Assembly (NCBI GenBank): GCA_963753355.1
Contig: CAVWBV010000004.1
Span: forward strand, 1 to 64,000
Reading direction: 5' to 3'
DNA from: BOG-931 sp963753355
Lineage (GTDB): Bacteria > Pseudomonadota > Alphaproteobacteria > Rhizobiales > Xanthobacteraceae
Length of the DNA stretch: 64,000 nucleotides
Shown: piece by piece, positions 25,797 to 35,332 of the stretch
Numbering within the stretch: position 1 is the stretch's first letter
Layout: the number at the start of each line of letters is the position of its first letter
Made by a program: the position numbers and the translations under genes
The notes under the pieces: model-generated
Database searches by the model: none
Told to the model about the DNA's origin: nothing
The model's input: only the letters and a program-made list of their open reading frames with translations

Positions 25797-27581
25797 TCAG
25801 CCCTTTTGTGGCTTCTCCGCCTTCCAGGACTTGATCAGCTCATCATAGTCGACGGTGATTCCAGGCGGCTTCTCGTTCGCGAGCTTGCGTTGCGGAGCGA
25901 GATTGCCGTCTTTCTCGGCCTTGTCGTACCAGTACTCAGCGGGCTTTTCTTCGTTCAGTTTCGGACCCAGCTTGCCTTGCACGCCTGACTTCTCGAGACG
26001 CGCCATGATGGCATCCTGATCGCGCGCCAGACCGTCCATGGCTTGCTGTGGCGTCGCCTCGCCGGAGACCGCCTTCGACGTATTCTGCCACCATACCTGC
26101 GCCAGCTTGCCGTAATCGGGCACGTTGACGCCGGTTGGTGTCCACAGCTTGCGCGCCGGGCTGCGGTAGAACTCGACGAAGCCGCCGGTCTTCGGTGCAA
26201 GCTGGGTCATCGCGTCGGCCCAGATGTCGCTTTCGCGGATGACGTGCAGGAACGTAATCGACTTCTTCAGCGTGACGGTTTTCGACACACAGAATTGGCC
26301 ATAGAGCCAACCGGCCTTGATGCGCTCCGGTGCTGCGTATTTGAGGTAGGTCCAGCAGCCCACGTCCTGGTAGCCGAGCTTCATGCCCTCCTTCCAGTAG
26401 GCGCCGTGCGGGCTCGGCGCCATGCGCCACTTCGGCGTACCGTCCTTGTTCATCACCGGCAGATCGGGCTTCGACAGCGCTGCCGTGAAAGCGCTGTACC
26501 AGAAGATCTGCTGAGCGATATGGCCTTGGCCCGGCACCGCGCCGGCTTCGAGGAAGTCCATGCCGGCCGCTTCCGGCGGCGCGTATTTCTTGAGCCACTC
26601 GACGAATTTGGTCAGCGCGTAGACGGACGCCGGGCCGTTGGCGTCACCGCCGCGGGTTATCGACGATCCACGCGGAATACCGTCCTCGGCACGAATGCCC
26701 CATTCGTCCACTGGACGCCCATTGGGCAAGCCACGGTCGCCGTTTCCGGCCATCGAAAGCCACGCATCGGTGAAGCGCCAACCGAGCGACGGATCCTTCT
26801 TGCCGTAGTCCATGTGGCCGTAGACGCGCTGCCCGTCGATAGTCTTCACCGTATTGGTGAAGAATTCGGCGATGTCCTCGTAGGCCGACCAGTTGACGGG
26901 CACGCCAAGTTCGTAGCCAAACTGTTTCTTGAAGCCTTCCTTGAGCTCCGGCCGCTGGAACCAGTCGTAGCGGAACCAGTAGAGGTTCGCGAACTGCTGG
27001 TCAGGCAGCTGATAGAGCTTGCCGTCGGTGAATGTCGCAAAGGAAAGTCCAATGAAATCGTTGAGATCGAGGTTGGGATTGGTGATGTCCTTGCCTTCGC
27101 CGGCCATAAAGTCGGTCAGCGAGCCGCCGGCGATATCGTTGAAACGCGGATGCGTGCCGATGAAGTCGGAATCGTTCATCCAGAAGTCGTAGATCGGCTT
27201 GCCAGATTGGATTTCCACTTCGATTTTGTCGACGATCAGGCCCTCGTCCATCATTTCATGGTTGACTTGAATGCCCGTGATTTCAGCAAAGGCCTTGGTC
27301 AAGGTCTTCGATTCATATTCGTGAATGCCGAGAATTTCCGACGCGCAGCTGACCTTGGCGCCTTTGAAGGGTTGAGAGGCCTTGATGAACCACTCCATCT
27401 CGGCCATCTGCTGCTCTTTGGTCAGCGTCGAAGGCTGGAACTCGCTGTCCACCCACTTCTTCGCTGCGTCGAGCTGCTGGGCGTAGCTCGGTGTCGGTGC
27501 CAGCAACGCCGGTGCGCCGACTGCGGCGGCCACCGTCGTCGCGGCCGCTCCTTTCAGGACGTCTCGTCGCTTCATATCCAT
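25797..27581 (-). CDS. glpV: Glycerol ABC transporter substrate-binding protein (594 aa)
   Basis: GGAGGAAAC lies 8 nt before the ATG at 27581. The N-terminus has a twin-arginine-type signal (KRRDVLKGAAATTVAAAVGA, cleavage near SYAQ), so it may be exported folded by Tat. The rest is a large type-1 extracellular binding protein: VSCASEILGIHEYESKTL, GKPIYDFWMNDSDFIGTHPR, LYQLPDQQFANLYWFRYDW. Length near 580-600 and its place after glpU match GlpV of the rhizobial GlpSTPQUV system, which captures glycerol in the periplasm. The glycerol assignment rests on context and recalled similarity. Confidence 0.92.
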   Translation of the reverse strand: MDMKRRDVLKGAAATTVAAAVGAPALLAPTPSYAQQLDAAKKWVDSEFQPSTLTKEQQMAEMEWFIKASQPFKGAKVSCASEILGIHEYESKTLTKAFAEITGIQVNHEMMDEGLIVDKIEVEIQSGKPIYDFWMNDSDFIGTHPRFNDIAGGSLTDFMAGEGKDITNPNLDLNDFIGLSFATFTDGKLYQLPDQQFANLYWFRYDWFQRPELKEGFKKQFGYELGVPVNWSAYEDIAEFFTNTVKTIDGQRVYGHMDYGKKDPSLGWRFTDAWLSMAGNGDRGLPNGRPVDEWGIRAEDGIPRGSSITRGGDANGPASVYALTKFVEWLKKYAPPEAAGMDFLEAGAVPGQGHIAQQIFWYSAFTAALSKPDLPVMNKDGTPKWRMAPSPHGAYWKEGMKLGYQDVGCWTYLKYAAPERIKAGWLYGQFCVSKTVTLKKSITFLHVIRESDIWADAMTQLAPKTGGFVEFYRSPARKLWTPTGVNVPDYGKLAQVWWQNTSKAVSGEATPQQAMDGLARDQDAIMARLEKSGVQGKLGPKLNEEKPAEYWYDKAEKDGNLAPQRKLANEKPPGITVDYDELIKSWKAEKPQKG

Positions 27582-27637
27582 TGCCGTTTCCTCCACTGAT
27601 TTTCCCCGCGCTTATGCGCGAGGGCACTTGTGCCCTT

Positions 27638-27913
27638 TCAGGCAAACCTAAACGTAGCCGCGCCGAACAACACGGAGATTCCGAGCGGGTACCACAGCGC
27701 GCCACCGCCGAAGCGTATCCACAGGATGAAGATGAAGGCCGATCCGATCAGCGACACAAAGAAGCGGTCGCCGCGCTGTGTGGGAAAGCCGAGAATTCCC
27801 ATGCGCGGCGGCTGCGGCCGGAAGATCGCCAGCAGCGTCAGCATCAGGAGAGCCAGCCCAATCAAGCAGAAGAAGAGTGCTCCCTCCCAGGTCCATGCCA
27901 TCCATGCGATCAT
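27638..27913 (-). CDS. glpU: Small membrane protein of the glycerol ABC transporter (DUF2160, 91 aa)
   Basis: ACGGAGC precedes the ATG at 27913, 14 nt after the glpQ stop. The protein has an N-terminal helix (WEGALFFCLIGLALLMLTLL), then the cytosolic-looking FRPQPPRMGILGFPTQRGDR, and two more segments (FFVSLIGSAFIFILWIRF; GALWYPLGISVLFGAATF). The PTQRGDR loop is characteristic of DUF2160. It is an accessory subunit of the glycerol ABC transporter, required or assumed to assist the permease in rhizobia. Position between glpQ and glpV agrees. Confidence 0.88.
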   Translation of the reverse strand: MIAWMAWTWEGALFFCLIGLALLMLTLLAIFRPQPPRMGILGFPTQRGDRFFVSLIGSAFIFILWIRFGGGALWYPLGISVLFGAATFRFA

Positions 27914-27927
27914 CGCACGAAGCTCCG

Positions 27928-28805
<878 letters not shown>

Positions 28806-28806
<1 letters not shown>

Positions 28807-29693
28807 CAGGCGTATCTCCGGCGGTCCAACTGGGTCATGATGGTGAAGAAGATCCAGCAGATGGTCAGCGTGATCAGGTTGTAGACCAGCGACATCGCGG
28901 CAGCCGGACCGAGATCCACCTGGCCCAGCGCGATCTTGACCAGGTCAATCGATAAGAATGTTGTCGCGCTGCCGGGGCCGCCGCCGGTGACGACGAACGG
29001 TTCGGTGTAAATCATGAAGGTCTGCATGAAGCGCAGCAGAATAGCGATCACCAACACCTTCTGCAGCTTCGGCAGCTCGATATTGAAGAAGGTCGCCCAG
29101 CGGCTCGCCGCATCGATGCGCGCCGCCTGGTAATAGGCATCGGGAATGGCCCGCAAGCCGGCATAGGTCAGGAGAATGACTAGCGGCGTCCAGTGCCAGA
29201 CGTCGATGACGACGATCGTGCACCAAGCCGAGATCGCATTCTGCGTGACATTATAGTGTATGCCCAACCCGGTCAGCGCCGCGCCGAACAGCCCAATGTC
29301 GGCGCGCGAGAAAATCTGCCACATGGTCCCGATCACGTTCCACGGAATCAACATCGGCAGCGCGATTACCACCAACAAGGGGCCCACCGCCCGACCTCCT
29401 CGCGGCATGGTAAGTGCGACCGCGATGCCAAGCGGGACTTCGATTAGCAGCGCAACCAAGGAGAAGCTTAAATTCTTGGATAAAGCATCCTGAAAGCGCG
29501 CGCCGATCTCGGTCGACGGGTTGAGGAGATCGCGGAACCAGCCGTCCCCGTTCCAAAAGAACTGGTTCTGCCCCATGGAATCTTGGAGCGAGTAATTGAC
29601 CACGGTCATCATCGGCAACAGCGCGGAAAACAGCACAAGCACGAACACCGGCGCGACCATCAGCCAGGCGCGATTGTTGAGCGGCTTTTCCAT
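28806..29693 (-). CDS. glpP: Glycerol ABC transporter permease, first subunit (295 aa)
   Basis: The ATG at 29693 follows the glpT stop by one nucleotide; an upstream in-frame start would overlap glpT by 59 codons and is rejected. A MalF-type permease: AWLMVAPVFVLVLFSALLPM at the N-terminus, a short periplasmic loop, and the EAA loop YAGLRAIPDAYYQAARIDAA then SRWATFFNIELPKLQ. Six membrane helices are expected. It pairs with GlpQ. Confidence 0.93.
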
Positions 29694-29694
29694 T

Positions 29695-30762
29695 CTAGTG
29701 ACGATCTCCGAGAACGAGTTCGTCGTCGACGTAAACGAAGAGCCGATCCTGCTGGATGGTGAGACCTGCTTGTCCTCCACCGATTGAGACGCCATCGGGA
29801 ACGTTGGCAAAAATCTCGTGCGGGCCGAGCGCGACGCGCGCGAGCCGCCGGCGCCCAAGATCCTCGACACGTCGCACCTGTACGGGAATGCCGCCGTCCG
29901 GTGCTAGCGAGGCAAAATCCGGGCGAAACCCGATGACCGCATCGCCGTTTTTGATTTTCGGATAGCTCGCGCCCAGTTCGATATCGTGTCCGGAAACGTG
30001 CGCCACATGGTCGGACACTTTCGCCGTGATCAGGTTCATGCCGGGCGAGCCGATGAAATAACCAACGAACGTGTGCTCCGGCCGCTCGAACAGTTGAGCG
30101 GGCGAGGCAACCTGCAGGACGCGGCCATCCTTCATCACCACGACTTCGTCGGCAAAGGTCAGCGCTTCAACCTGATCGTGGGTCACGTAGATCATGAGAA
30201 GATCGAGTGCGCGGTGCACGGCCTTCAGCTTCGAGCGCAGGTGCCATTTGAGCGCCGGATCAATGACTGTCAGCGGCTCGTCAAACAGCATTGCCGCAAC
30301 ATCGGAGCGAACCAGCCCTCGCCCGAGCGAAACTTTCTGCTTGGCTTCAACGGAAAGCGCCCGCGCGCGTCGCGGCAGATCGCCGGTCAGATCGAGCAAG
30401 TCGGCAATCTCGGCCACGCGCGCCCTGATCGCCGAGCGTTCCACGCGCCGGTTCTTCAACGGGAACGCCAGGTTCTCGGCGACGGTCATAGTGTCGTAGA
30501 TCACCGGGAACTGGAAAACCTGCGCAATGTTGCGCTGCTCGGTCGGCAGGTGGGTCACGTCCTTGCCGTCGAACAGCACTCGGCCTTGAGACGGGGCAAC
30601 GAGGCCGGAGATGATATTAAGGAGCGTGGTCTTGCCGCAGCCGGAAGGTCCGAGCAGCGCGTAGGCGCGGCCTTGCTCCCAGACGTGATTGAGCGGCTGC
30701 AGGGCCATCGCTTCCGAGCGCGGGTAACTGTGGGCGATGCCTTCGAGCGTGATGCGCGCCAC
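29695..30762 (-). CDS. glpT: Glycerol ABC transporter ATPase, signature motif degenerate (355 aa)
   Basis: A GTG start with GGAGCGGACC upstream, 12 nt after glpS. Walker A is canonical (LLGPSGCGKTTLLN). Walker B is FDEP, and the H-loop has its His (YVTHDQVEAL). The signature reads ALSVEAKQKVSLGRGL instead of LSGGQ. A C-terminal TOBE/MalK-like regulatory domain follows from ~240. The companion GlpS has a normal signature but lacks the H-loop His. One composite ATP site of the heterodimer should therefore be canonical and the other degenerate. It acts on the cytosolic face of GlpPQ. Confidence 0.93.
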   Translation of the reverse strand: MARITLEGIAHSYPRSEAMALQPLNHVWEQGRAYALLGPSGCGKTTLLNIISGLVAPSQGRVLFDGKDVTHLPTEQRNIAQVFQFPVIYDTMTVAENLAFPLKNRRVERSAIRARVAEIADLLDLTGDLPRRARALSVEAKQKVSLGRGLVRSDVAAMLFDEPLTVIDPALKWHLRSKLKAVHRALDLLMIYVTHDQVEALTFADEVVVMKDGRVLQVASPAQLFERPEHTFVGYFIGSPGMNLITAKVSDHVAHVSGHDIELGASYPKIKNGDAVIGFRPDFASLAPDGGIPVQVRRVEDLGRRRLARVALGPHEIFANVPDGVSIGGGQAGLTIQQDRLFVYVDDELVLGDRH

Positions 30763-30774
30763 GGTCCGCTCCCG

Positions 30775-31854
30775 TCAAGCGTTCGGCTCGATCGCGACCG
30801 GCGAGCCGGCGGCGTCGAACACGAACACGCGGTCCGCATCGACGTGCAACACCACCGACTGCCCGGGCTGTCGCATGCTCACGCCGCGCTCCACGCACAC
30901 GAAGGTGCCGAGACCGGTCTCGACGTGGACGAAGGTTTCCGAGCCGCTGATCTCGGCGAGCGAGACGCTGCCGGCAAGACTGATGGATGCCGGCCACGCG
31001 GTGCCGATGCGCGCCAGATCACCGCGGAAACCTAGTTTGTAGACGCCGTTGGGAATTGCCGCGGTAGCACCGACGGCAGGAACGACAAGATCTTGGCCGA
31101 GGCGAAGCGAAACGTCCTGCTTGATGACTGTAATTTCATTGAGCGGCGGGTCGGAAAAAACGCGCGCGGAATCGATACCACTCGGCACGTGGTAGACGCG
31201 TGGCGTCGGCCCGAACTGCACCACCCGCCCCTGCGAAAGCGTCGCGGTCAGCCCGCCGAGCAAGAGCGCCTCGAGTGGCTCGGTCGTCGCATAAACCAGG
31301 ATCGATCCGGCTTGCCTGAGGATCGACGGCAGCTCTTCGCGCAGTTCCTCACGCAACTTGTAGTCAAGATTGGCAAGCGGCTCGTCGAGCAACACCAGCT
31401 CCGCGTTCTTGACAATCGCACGCGCGATCGCAGTGCGTTGTTGCTGACCTCCCGAGATCTGGTTTGGAAGACGGTCCAGTAGCGATTCCAGACCGAGTAC
31501 GTCCGCGGCGCGCCGCACCCGCCGATCGATCTCGTCAGCACCGAGCCTAGCGACGCGAAGCGGCGAGGCGATGTTCTCATAAACGGTCATCGACGGGTAA
31601 TTCATGAACTGCTGATAGACCATCGCCACCGAGCGCTGTCGCACTGGAACGCCGGTTGCATCTTTGCCGTCGAGGAGAATGCGGCCGGCTGTCGGCTGGT
31701 CGAGCCCGGCCATCAATCGCATCAGCGTCGTCTTGCCGGCCAGTGTCGGGCCGAGCAGCACATTTATGCTGCCGCGCTCGACAGTGAGCGAGACGTCGGT
31801 GACGACATTCTCTCCCATCGAAACCACGGTAACGTTGTCGAGACTGATACTCAT
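30775..31854 (-). CDS. glpS: Glycerol ABC transporter ATPase, H-loop His absent (359 aa)
   Basis: The ATG at 31854 (MSISLDNVTVVSMG) is chosen because the 28 residues upstream of it do not fit the fold. Walker A is GPTLAGKTTLMRLMAG, the signature ISGGQQQRTAIARAI and Walker B LVLLDEPLANLD. Where other ATPases have THDQ, this one reads TTEP (Thr191), so the switch His is missing. C-terminal TOBE-like domain from ~240. First gene of the operon; the divergent glpR and a palindromic operator lie upstream. GlpR repression relieved by glycerol or glycerol 3-phosphate is the expected control. Confidence 0.93.
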   Translation of the reverse strand: MSISLDNVTVVSMGENVVTDVSLTVERGSINVLLGPTLAGKTTLMRLMAGLDQPTAGRILLDGKDATGVPVRQRSVAMVYQQFMNYPSMTVYENIASPLRVARLGADEIDRRVRRAADVLGLESLLDRLPNQISGGQQQRTAIARAIVKNAELVLLDEPLANLDYKLREELREELPSILRQAGSILVYATTEPLEALLLGGLTATLSQGRVVQFGPTPRVYHVPSGIDSARVFSDPPLNEITVIKQDVSLRLGQDLVVPAVGATAAIPNGVYKLGFRGDLARIGTAWPASISLAGSVSLAEISGSETFVHVETGLGTFVCVERGVSMRQPGQSVVLHVDADRVFVFDAAGSPVAIEPNA

Positions 31855-32046
31855 GCGCTCGCCGCTACGGGAATGTCGTTTCAGCCAAAGCGTGAGATTG
31901 GGAAGGAAGGAGCGCGCGGGCGCTGCCGTGGAAGCCAATCATCGTCGCCGAGCGCGGGACAGGAGGAGGACGCCCGCGCCACTCTTGTTTGCGCCAGCCG
32001 ATTGGACAGCGTCTGCAAGACACCCGCGGCTCCCCCCTTTTTTTGC

Positions 32047-32065
32047 GTTCGCTAGTTTAGCGAAC
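32047..32065. promoter_or_regulatory. Palindromic operator between glpS and glpR
   Basis: GTTCGCTAGTTTAGCGAAC: perfect 8-bp arms around a 3-nt centre, in the 293-bp divergent spacer. The TTCG...CGAA core resembles operators of DeoR-family GlpR. A second box, GAACCATAAACG at 32089-32100, has a near copy (GAACATAAAACG, 33099-33110) upstream of glpD. GlpR binding is inferred. Confidence 0.6.
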
Positions 32066-32147
32066 TTGTTTGCAATCGAACTAAATATGAACCATAAACG
32101 GTCAAAACGAAAAAGCAAACAGGAAATCCGGGGCACGGGCCGCGCCG

Positions 32148-32954
32148 ATGCAACCACTCAACGACCGACAGAACACCATCGTCGCGCTGGCTCGTTCCGT
32201 TGGCAAGGTGACCGTGGAGGATCTGGCCGTCCGGTTCGAAGTCACGCCGCAGACCATCCGCCGCGATCTCAATGAGCTTTGCGATCTGCGTGTCCTGTCA
32301 CGGACGCACGGCGGGGCGGTGATCGCCTCCTCCGTCGAAAACCTCGCCTATGAAGCCCGCCGATTTATTGCGGCGACCGAAAAGCGCGCGATCGGCATTG
32401 CCGCCGCGGCCCTCATTCCAAACCAATGCTCGCTGTTCATCAACATTGGCACGACCACTGAGGAAGTCGCCAACGCGCTAAAAAATCACCAGAATTTGCT
32501 TATCGTGACCAACAATCTGAATGTCGCGACGGCGCTTTACCACCGCCCCAATATCGAGGTCATCCTCGCCGGCGGCGTTGTGCGCCGTGCTGATGGGGCT
32601 GTTGTCGGCAGTTCAGCCGTCGAACTTATCCGGCAATTCAAGGTGGACATGGCGGTGATCGGTGCTTCGGCGCTCGACGAGGATGGCGCGTTGCTGGATT
32701 TCGATCCGCGCGAGGTGGCCGTGTCCCGCGCCATTATCGACAACGCCCGGCGGGTTCTGCTCGTCTGCGACCGCACCAAGCTTGAACGCGCTGCACCCGT
32801 GCGCATCGGCCACATGTCTGAAGTTGATGCCTTTGTGACCGACAGGTTGACCTCGACAAAGCTGCGGGAGGTCTGCGCGGGTCACGGCGTCAAGGTCATC
32901 GAAACCGTTCTGGAGGGCACCGCCCCAGACATTGTTCCGGCGATGAGCGAGTGA
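32148..32954 (+). CDS. glpR: DeoR-family glycerol regulon repressor (268 aa)
   Basis: The N-terminal HTH (VGKVTVEDLAVRFEVTPQTI, then RRDLNELCDLRVLSRTHGGA) is the DeoR signature. The C-terminal sugar-phosphate sensor domain has FINIGTTTEEVANAL, VTNNLNVATAL, EVILAGGVVRRADGAVVG and VFVCDRTK-like LLVCDRTKLERAAP. The family responds to phosphorylated intermediates, here presumably glycerol 3-phosphate. Divergent from glpS and 177 nt before glpD, with shared boxes at both promoters. Confidence 0.93.
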   Translation: MQPLNDRQNTIVALARSVGKVTVEDLAVRFEVTPQTIRRDLNELCDLRVLSRTHGGAVIASSVENLAYEARRFIAATEKRAIGIAAAALIPNQCSLFINIGTTTEEVANALKNHQNLLIVTNNLNVATALYHRPNIEVILAGGVVRRADGAVVGSSAVELIRQFKVDMAVIGASALDEDGALLDFDPREVAVSRAIIDNARRVLLVCDRTKLERAAPVRIGHMSEVDAFVTDRLTSTKLREVCAGHGVKVIETVLEGTAPDIVPAMSE

Positions 32955-33074
32955 GCCCGTCGACCGTCTGCGGCCTGCCAAAAGGCATTTCTGAGATTGA
33001 ATGGCCCGGATGTCTGGCAAACATCCGCAGGCCTGTTTCGTTTGAGGTATAACCGAGCGCCGCTTGTGCGCTAA

Positions 33075-33118
33075 TTGATATTCATTTACGCTTGTTACGA
33101 ACATAAAACGAATATCAA
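33075..33118. promoter_or_regulatory. Inverted repeat upstream of glpD
   Basis: TTGATATTC (33075-33083) and GAATATCAA (33110-33118) are perfect 9-bp arms, with the second arm ending 13 nt before the glpD GTG. Inside lies GAACATAAAACG, similar to the box near glpS/glpR. Probably a GlpR site overlapping the promoter or leader. Confidence 0.5.
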
Positions 33119-33131
33119 CTGGGGTGGGCAC

Positions 33132-34658
33132 GTGGAGGGCGGCACCTACGATGTCGCAATCATCGGCGGGGGCATAAACGGCTGTGGAATTGCCCGGGAC
33201 GCCGCCGGGCGTGGTTTGTCCGTGTATCTGTGCGAACAAGCCGATCTCGCCAGCGGCACCTCATCAGCCGCCACGAAGCTTATTCACGGCGGCTTGCGCT
33301 ACCTCGAATACCTGGAATTCCGCCTGGTGCATGAAGCGCTGGCTGAGCGCGAAGTGCTGTGGCGGATCGCGCCTCACATCATCTGGCCGCTGCGTTTTGT
33401 CCTGCCCTATCATGAAGGCCTTAGGCCGGCGTGGCTCCTTCGCCTTGGACTTTTCCTGTATGACCACCTCGGCGGACGCGAACTGCTGCCTCCGACAACG
33501 ACTCTCGATTTGGCAAAGAACGTTGCGGGCCGACCGCTCAAGCCCGGACGTTATTCGCTCGGCTTCGAGTATTCGGATTGCTGGGTCGATGATGCCCGCC
33601 TTGTCGTCCTTAATGCGCGCGATGCGGCCGATCGCGGCGCGATTGTGCGGCCCCGCACCAAGGCGGTCGGAGCGGAGCGTGTCGGCGATGTCTGGCATCT
33701 GGCGACGCTTGACCGCCGCAACGGCGCTCAACCGCAGACCATACACGCGCGGATTTTGGTCAACGCCGCCGGGCCATGGGTCGGCGATGTGCTTGCGATA
33801 ACGGAGCGGCGGAACACGCCAGCCAGCATACGCCTTGTTCAGGGTTCGCATATCGTCGTGCCAAAACTCTATGCTCACGACCGCTGCTACATCTTCCAGA
33901 ATCCCGACAAGCGCATCATCTTCGCGATTCCCTACGAGGGCGACTTCACGCTTATCGGCACCACTGAAAATGACTACGTCGGCGATCCCGGCGCGGTCGC
34001 GACCTCGCCTCAGGACATCGAGTACCTGTGCCAGGCGGTGAACCGGTATTTCAGCACGACGATTGCGCCGGCGCAGGTGGTGTGGACGTATTCGGGAGTG
34101 AGGCCGCTTTACGATGACGGCGCCAGCGAAGCCCAAGCGGCCACCCGCGACTACGTGCTCGATCTCGACGAGGCCGGAGCGCCGATGCTGTCGATCTTTG
34201 GCGGCAAGATCACCACCTATCGCCGGCTGGCGCAGCATGCGCTTGCCAAGCTGGAGCGGTACTTGCCCGCCACGGCGCGACACAATGGTGATTGGACTGG
34301 CCGGTCCCCATTGCCGGGCGGCGACTTTCCGGTGCAGGGCTTTGAAGCGCTGGTCAACGACATTCGCCGCGAGTATTCCTGGCTTGGCTCGCATCATTCG
34401 CACCGTTTGGCCCGCGCCTACGGGACCAGAGCACGGGCGGTTCTTGACGGGGCAAAGAACTGGGCTTCGCTCGGCAGAGACTTCGGCAATGGCCTGACGG
34501 AAGCGGAGGTTCTCTATTTGATGCGTGAGGAGTGGGCGGAGGATGCCGCCGATGTTATTTGGCGTCGATCGAAGTTCGGTCTGCGGCTTTCGCCGGCTCA
34601 GGTTTCCGCGCTTGAGAGCTTCATGGCGCGACAGCGCTCGCAAGTTGACGCTCACTAA
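33132..34658 (+). CDS. glpD: Aerobic glycerol-3-phosphate dehydrogenase (508 aa)
   Basis: The GTG at 33132 (GGGGTGG upstream) starts immediately before the FAD-binding Rossmann motif YDVAIIGGGINGCGIARDAA; an ATG at 33075 would add 19 unrelated residues and overlap the inverted repeat. Other family segments: LASGTSSAATKLIHGGLRYL, ILVNAAGPWVGDVL, IFAIPYEGDFTLIGTTENDY and the C-terminal DAO_C part (AYGTRARAVLDGAKNW). It oxidises glycerol 3-phosphate to dihydroxyacetone phosphate at the inner membrane, passing electrons to ubiquinone. The next gene begins 21 nt after the stop, so it may be co-transcribed. Confidence 0.97.
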   Translation: MEGGTYDVAIIGGGINGCGIARDAAGRGLSVYLCEQADLASGTSSAATKLIHGGLRYLEYLEFRLVHEALAEREVLWRIAPHIIWPLRFVLPYHEGLRPAWLLRLGLFLYDHLGGRELLPPTTTLDLAKNVAGRPLKPGRYSLGFEYSDCWVDDARLVVLNARDAADRGAIVRPRTKAVGAERVGDVWHLATLDRRNGAQPQTIHARILVNAAGPWVGDVLAITERRNTPASIRLVQGSHIVVPKLYAHDRCYIFQNPDKRIIFAIPYEGDFTLIGTTENDYVGDPGAVATSPQDIEYLCQAVNRYFSTTIAPAQVVWTYSGVRPLYDDGASEAQAATRDYVLDLDEAGAPMLSIFGGKITTYRRLAQHALAKLERYLPATARHNGDWTGRSPLPGGDFPVQGFEALVNDIRREYSWLGSHHSHRLARAYGTRARAVLDGAKNWASLGRDFGNGLTEAEVLYLMREEWAEDAADVIWRRSKFGLRLSPAQVSALESFMARQRSQVDAH

Positions 34659-34678
34659 GCGTGCGGTGAGGAAACGCA

Positions 34679-35320
34679 ATGTCGCGCATCGATATTGAAG
34701 TGAAAGGGCTGTTTGCGACGCCGGTCGCCGCCGTCGTCCTGCCCGATGCGGAGGCCCGCAACGCCGAACTGGAAGAGATCATTCTGCGTCGCCGCGCGGA
34801 AAATCCGTCCATTGGCGCGTCCAACATGGGCGGCTGGCATTCGACGCGCGATCTCGCGGCTTGGGGTGGCAAGCGCGCCGACGAAGTCCTTCTCTTCGGC
34901 CGCGATCTGGCAACTAAGCTGACGAGCGACCGCGATGGCCGCTCGGTCCGCCCGGAGTGGACCACCGAGGCGTGGGCCAATGTCAGCGGGCCGGGCGATT
35001 CCAACGCGTGTCACTATCATCCCGGCTCGTTCTGGTCGGGCACTTATTACGTCGCCGACGGCGGATGCGCCGACGATCCATCGTTGGGTGGTGAATTCGA
35101 GATGTTCGATCCGCGGGGTCCGGCGCCGATGATGCACGCGCCGGCGCTCAAGTTTGGCGGTGAAGACGGCCTCTCGGCAGGGAGTGCCGAAACCATTCGG
35201 CCGCGGCCCGGCTTGTTGTTTCTGTTTCCGTCATTTTTGCTGCACGCTGTGAGGCCCTATCGCGGCAACGGCCTTCGCATTTCGATCGCTTTCAATTTTG
35301 GACTTTACCGCGGCATCTGA
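34679..35320 (+). CDS. Putative 2OG-Fe(II) oxygenase, TIGR02466-like (213 aa)
   Basis: The protein matches the TIGR02466 pattern: GLFATPVAAVVLPDAEARN at the start, SNMGGWHSTRDLAAWGG, then CHYHPGSFWSGTYYVADGG (His112 and His114), FEMFDPR (Asp144), and LLFLFPSFLLHAVRPYRGNG (His189) with Arg200 in RISIAFNF. These fit the iron-binding and 2-oxoglutarate-binding residues of a double-stranded beta-helix oxygenase; which of them bind iron is inference. The substrate may be protein or peptide side chains, unknown. It starts 21 nt after glpD and is 12 nt from the next gene, so all three may share a transcript. Confidence 0.8.
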   Translation: MSRIDIEVKGLFATPVAAVVLPDAEARNAELEEIILRRRAENPSIGASNMGGWHSTRDLAAWGGKRADEVLLFGRDLATKLTSDRDGRSVRPEWTTEAWANVSGPGDSNACHYHPGSFWSGTYYVADGGCADDPSLGGEFEMFDPRGPAPMMHAPALKFGGEDGLSAGSAETIRPRPGLLFLFPSFLLHAVRPYRGNGLRISIAFNFGLYRGI

Positions 35321-35332
35321 CCCGGGAGCGCC

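Noticed and set aside
26043..27599. 518-codon open frame antisense to glpV
   Set aside because: Shadow of a GC-rich gene: glpV on the other strand is well conserved with signal peptide and ribosome site; the antisense product has no motif.
33075..33118. FNR/FixK-type box (TTGAT...ATCAA) before glpD
   Set aside because: The half-sites are 34 nt apart between TTGAT and ATCAA; FNR boxes need 4 nt. Better read as a longer inverted repeat, perhaps for GlpR.
33264..34679. 471-codon open frame antisense to glpD
   Set aside because: Overlaps glpD completely and shows no domain; a codon-bias artefact.
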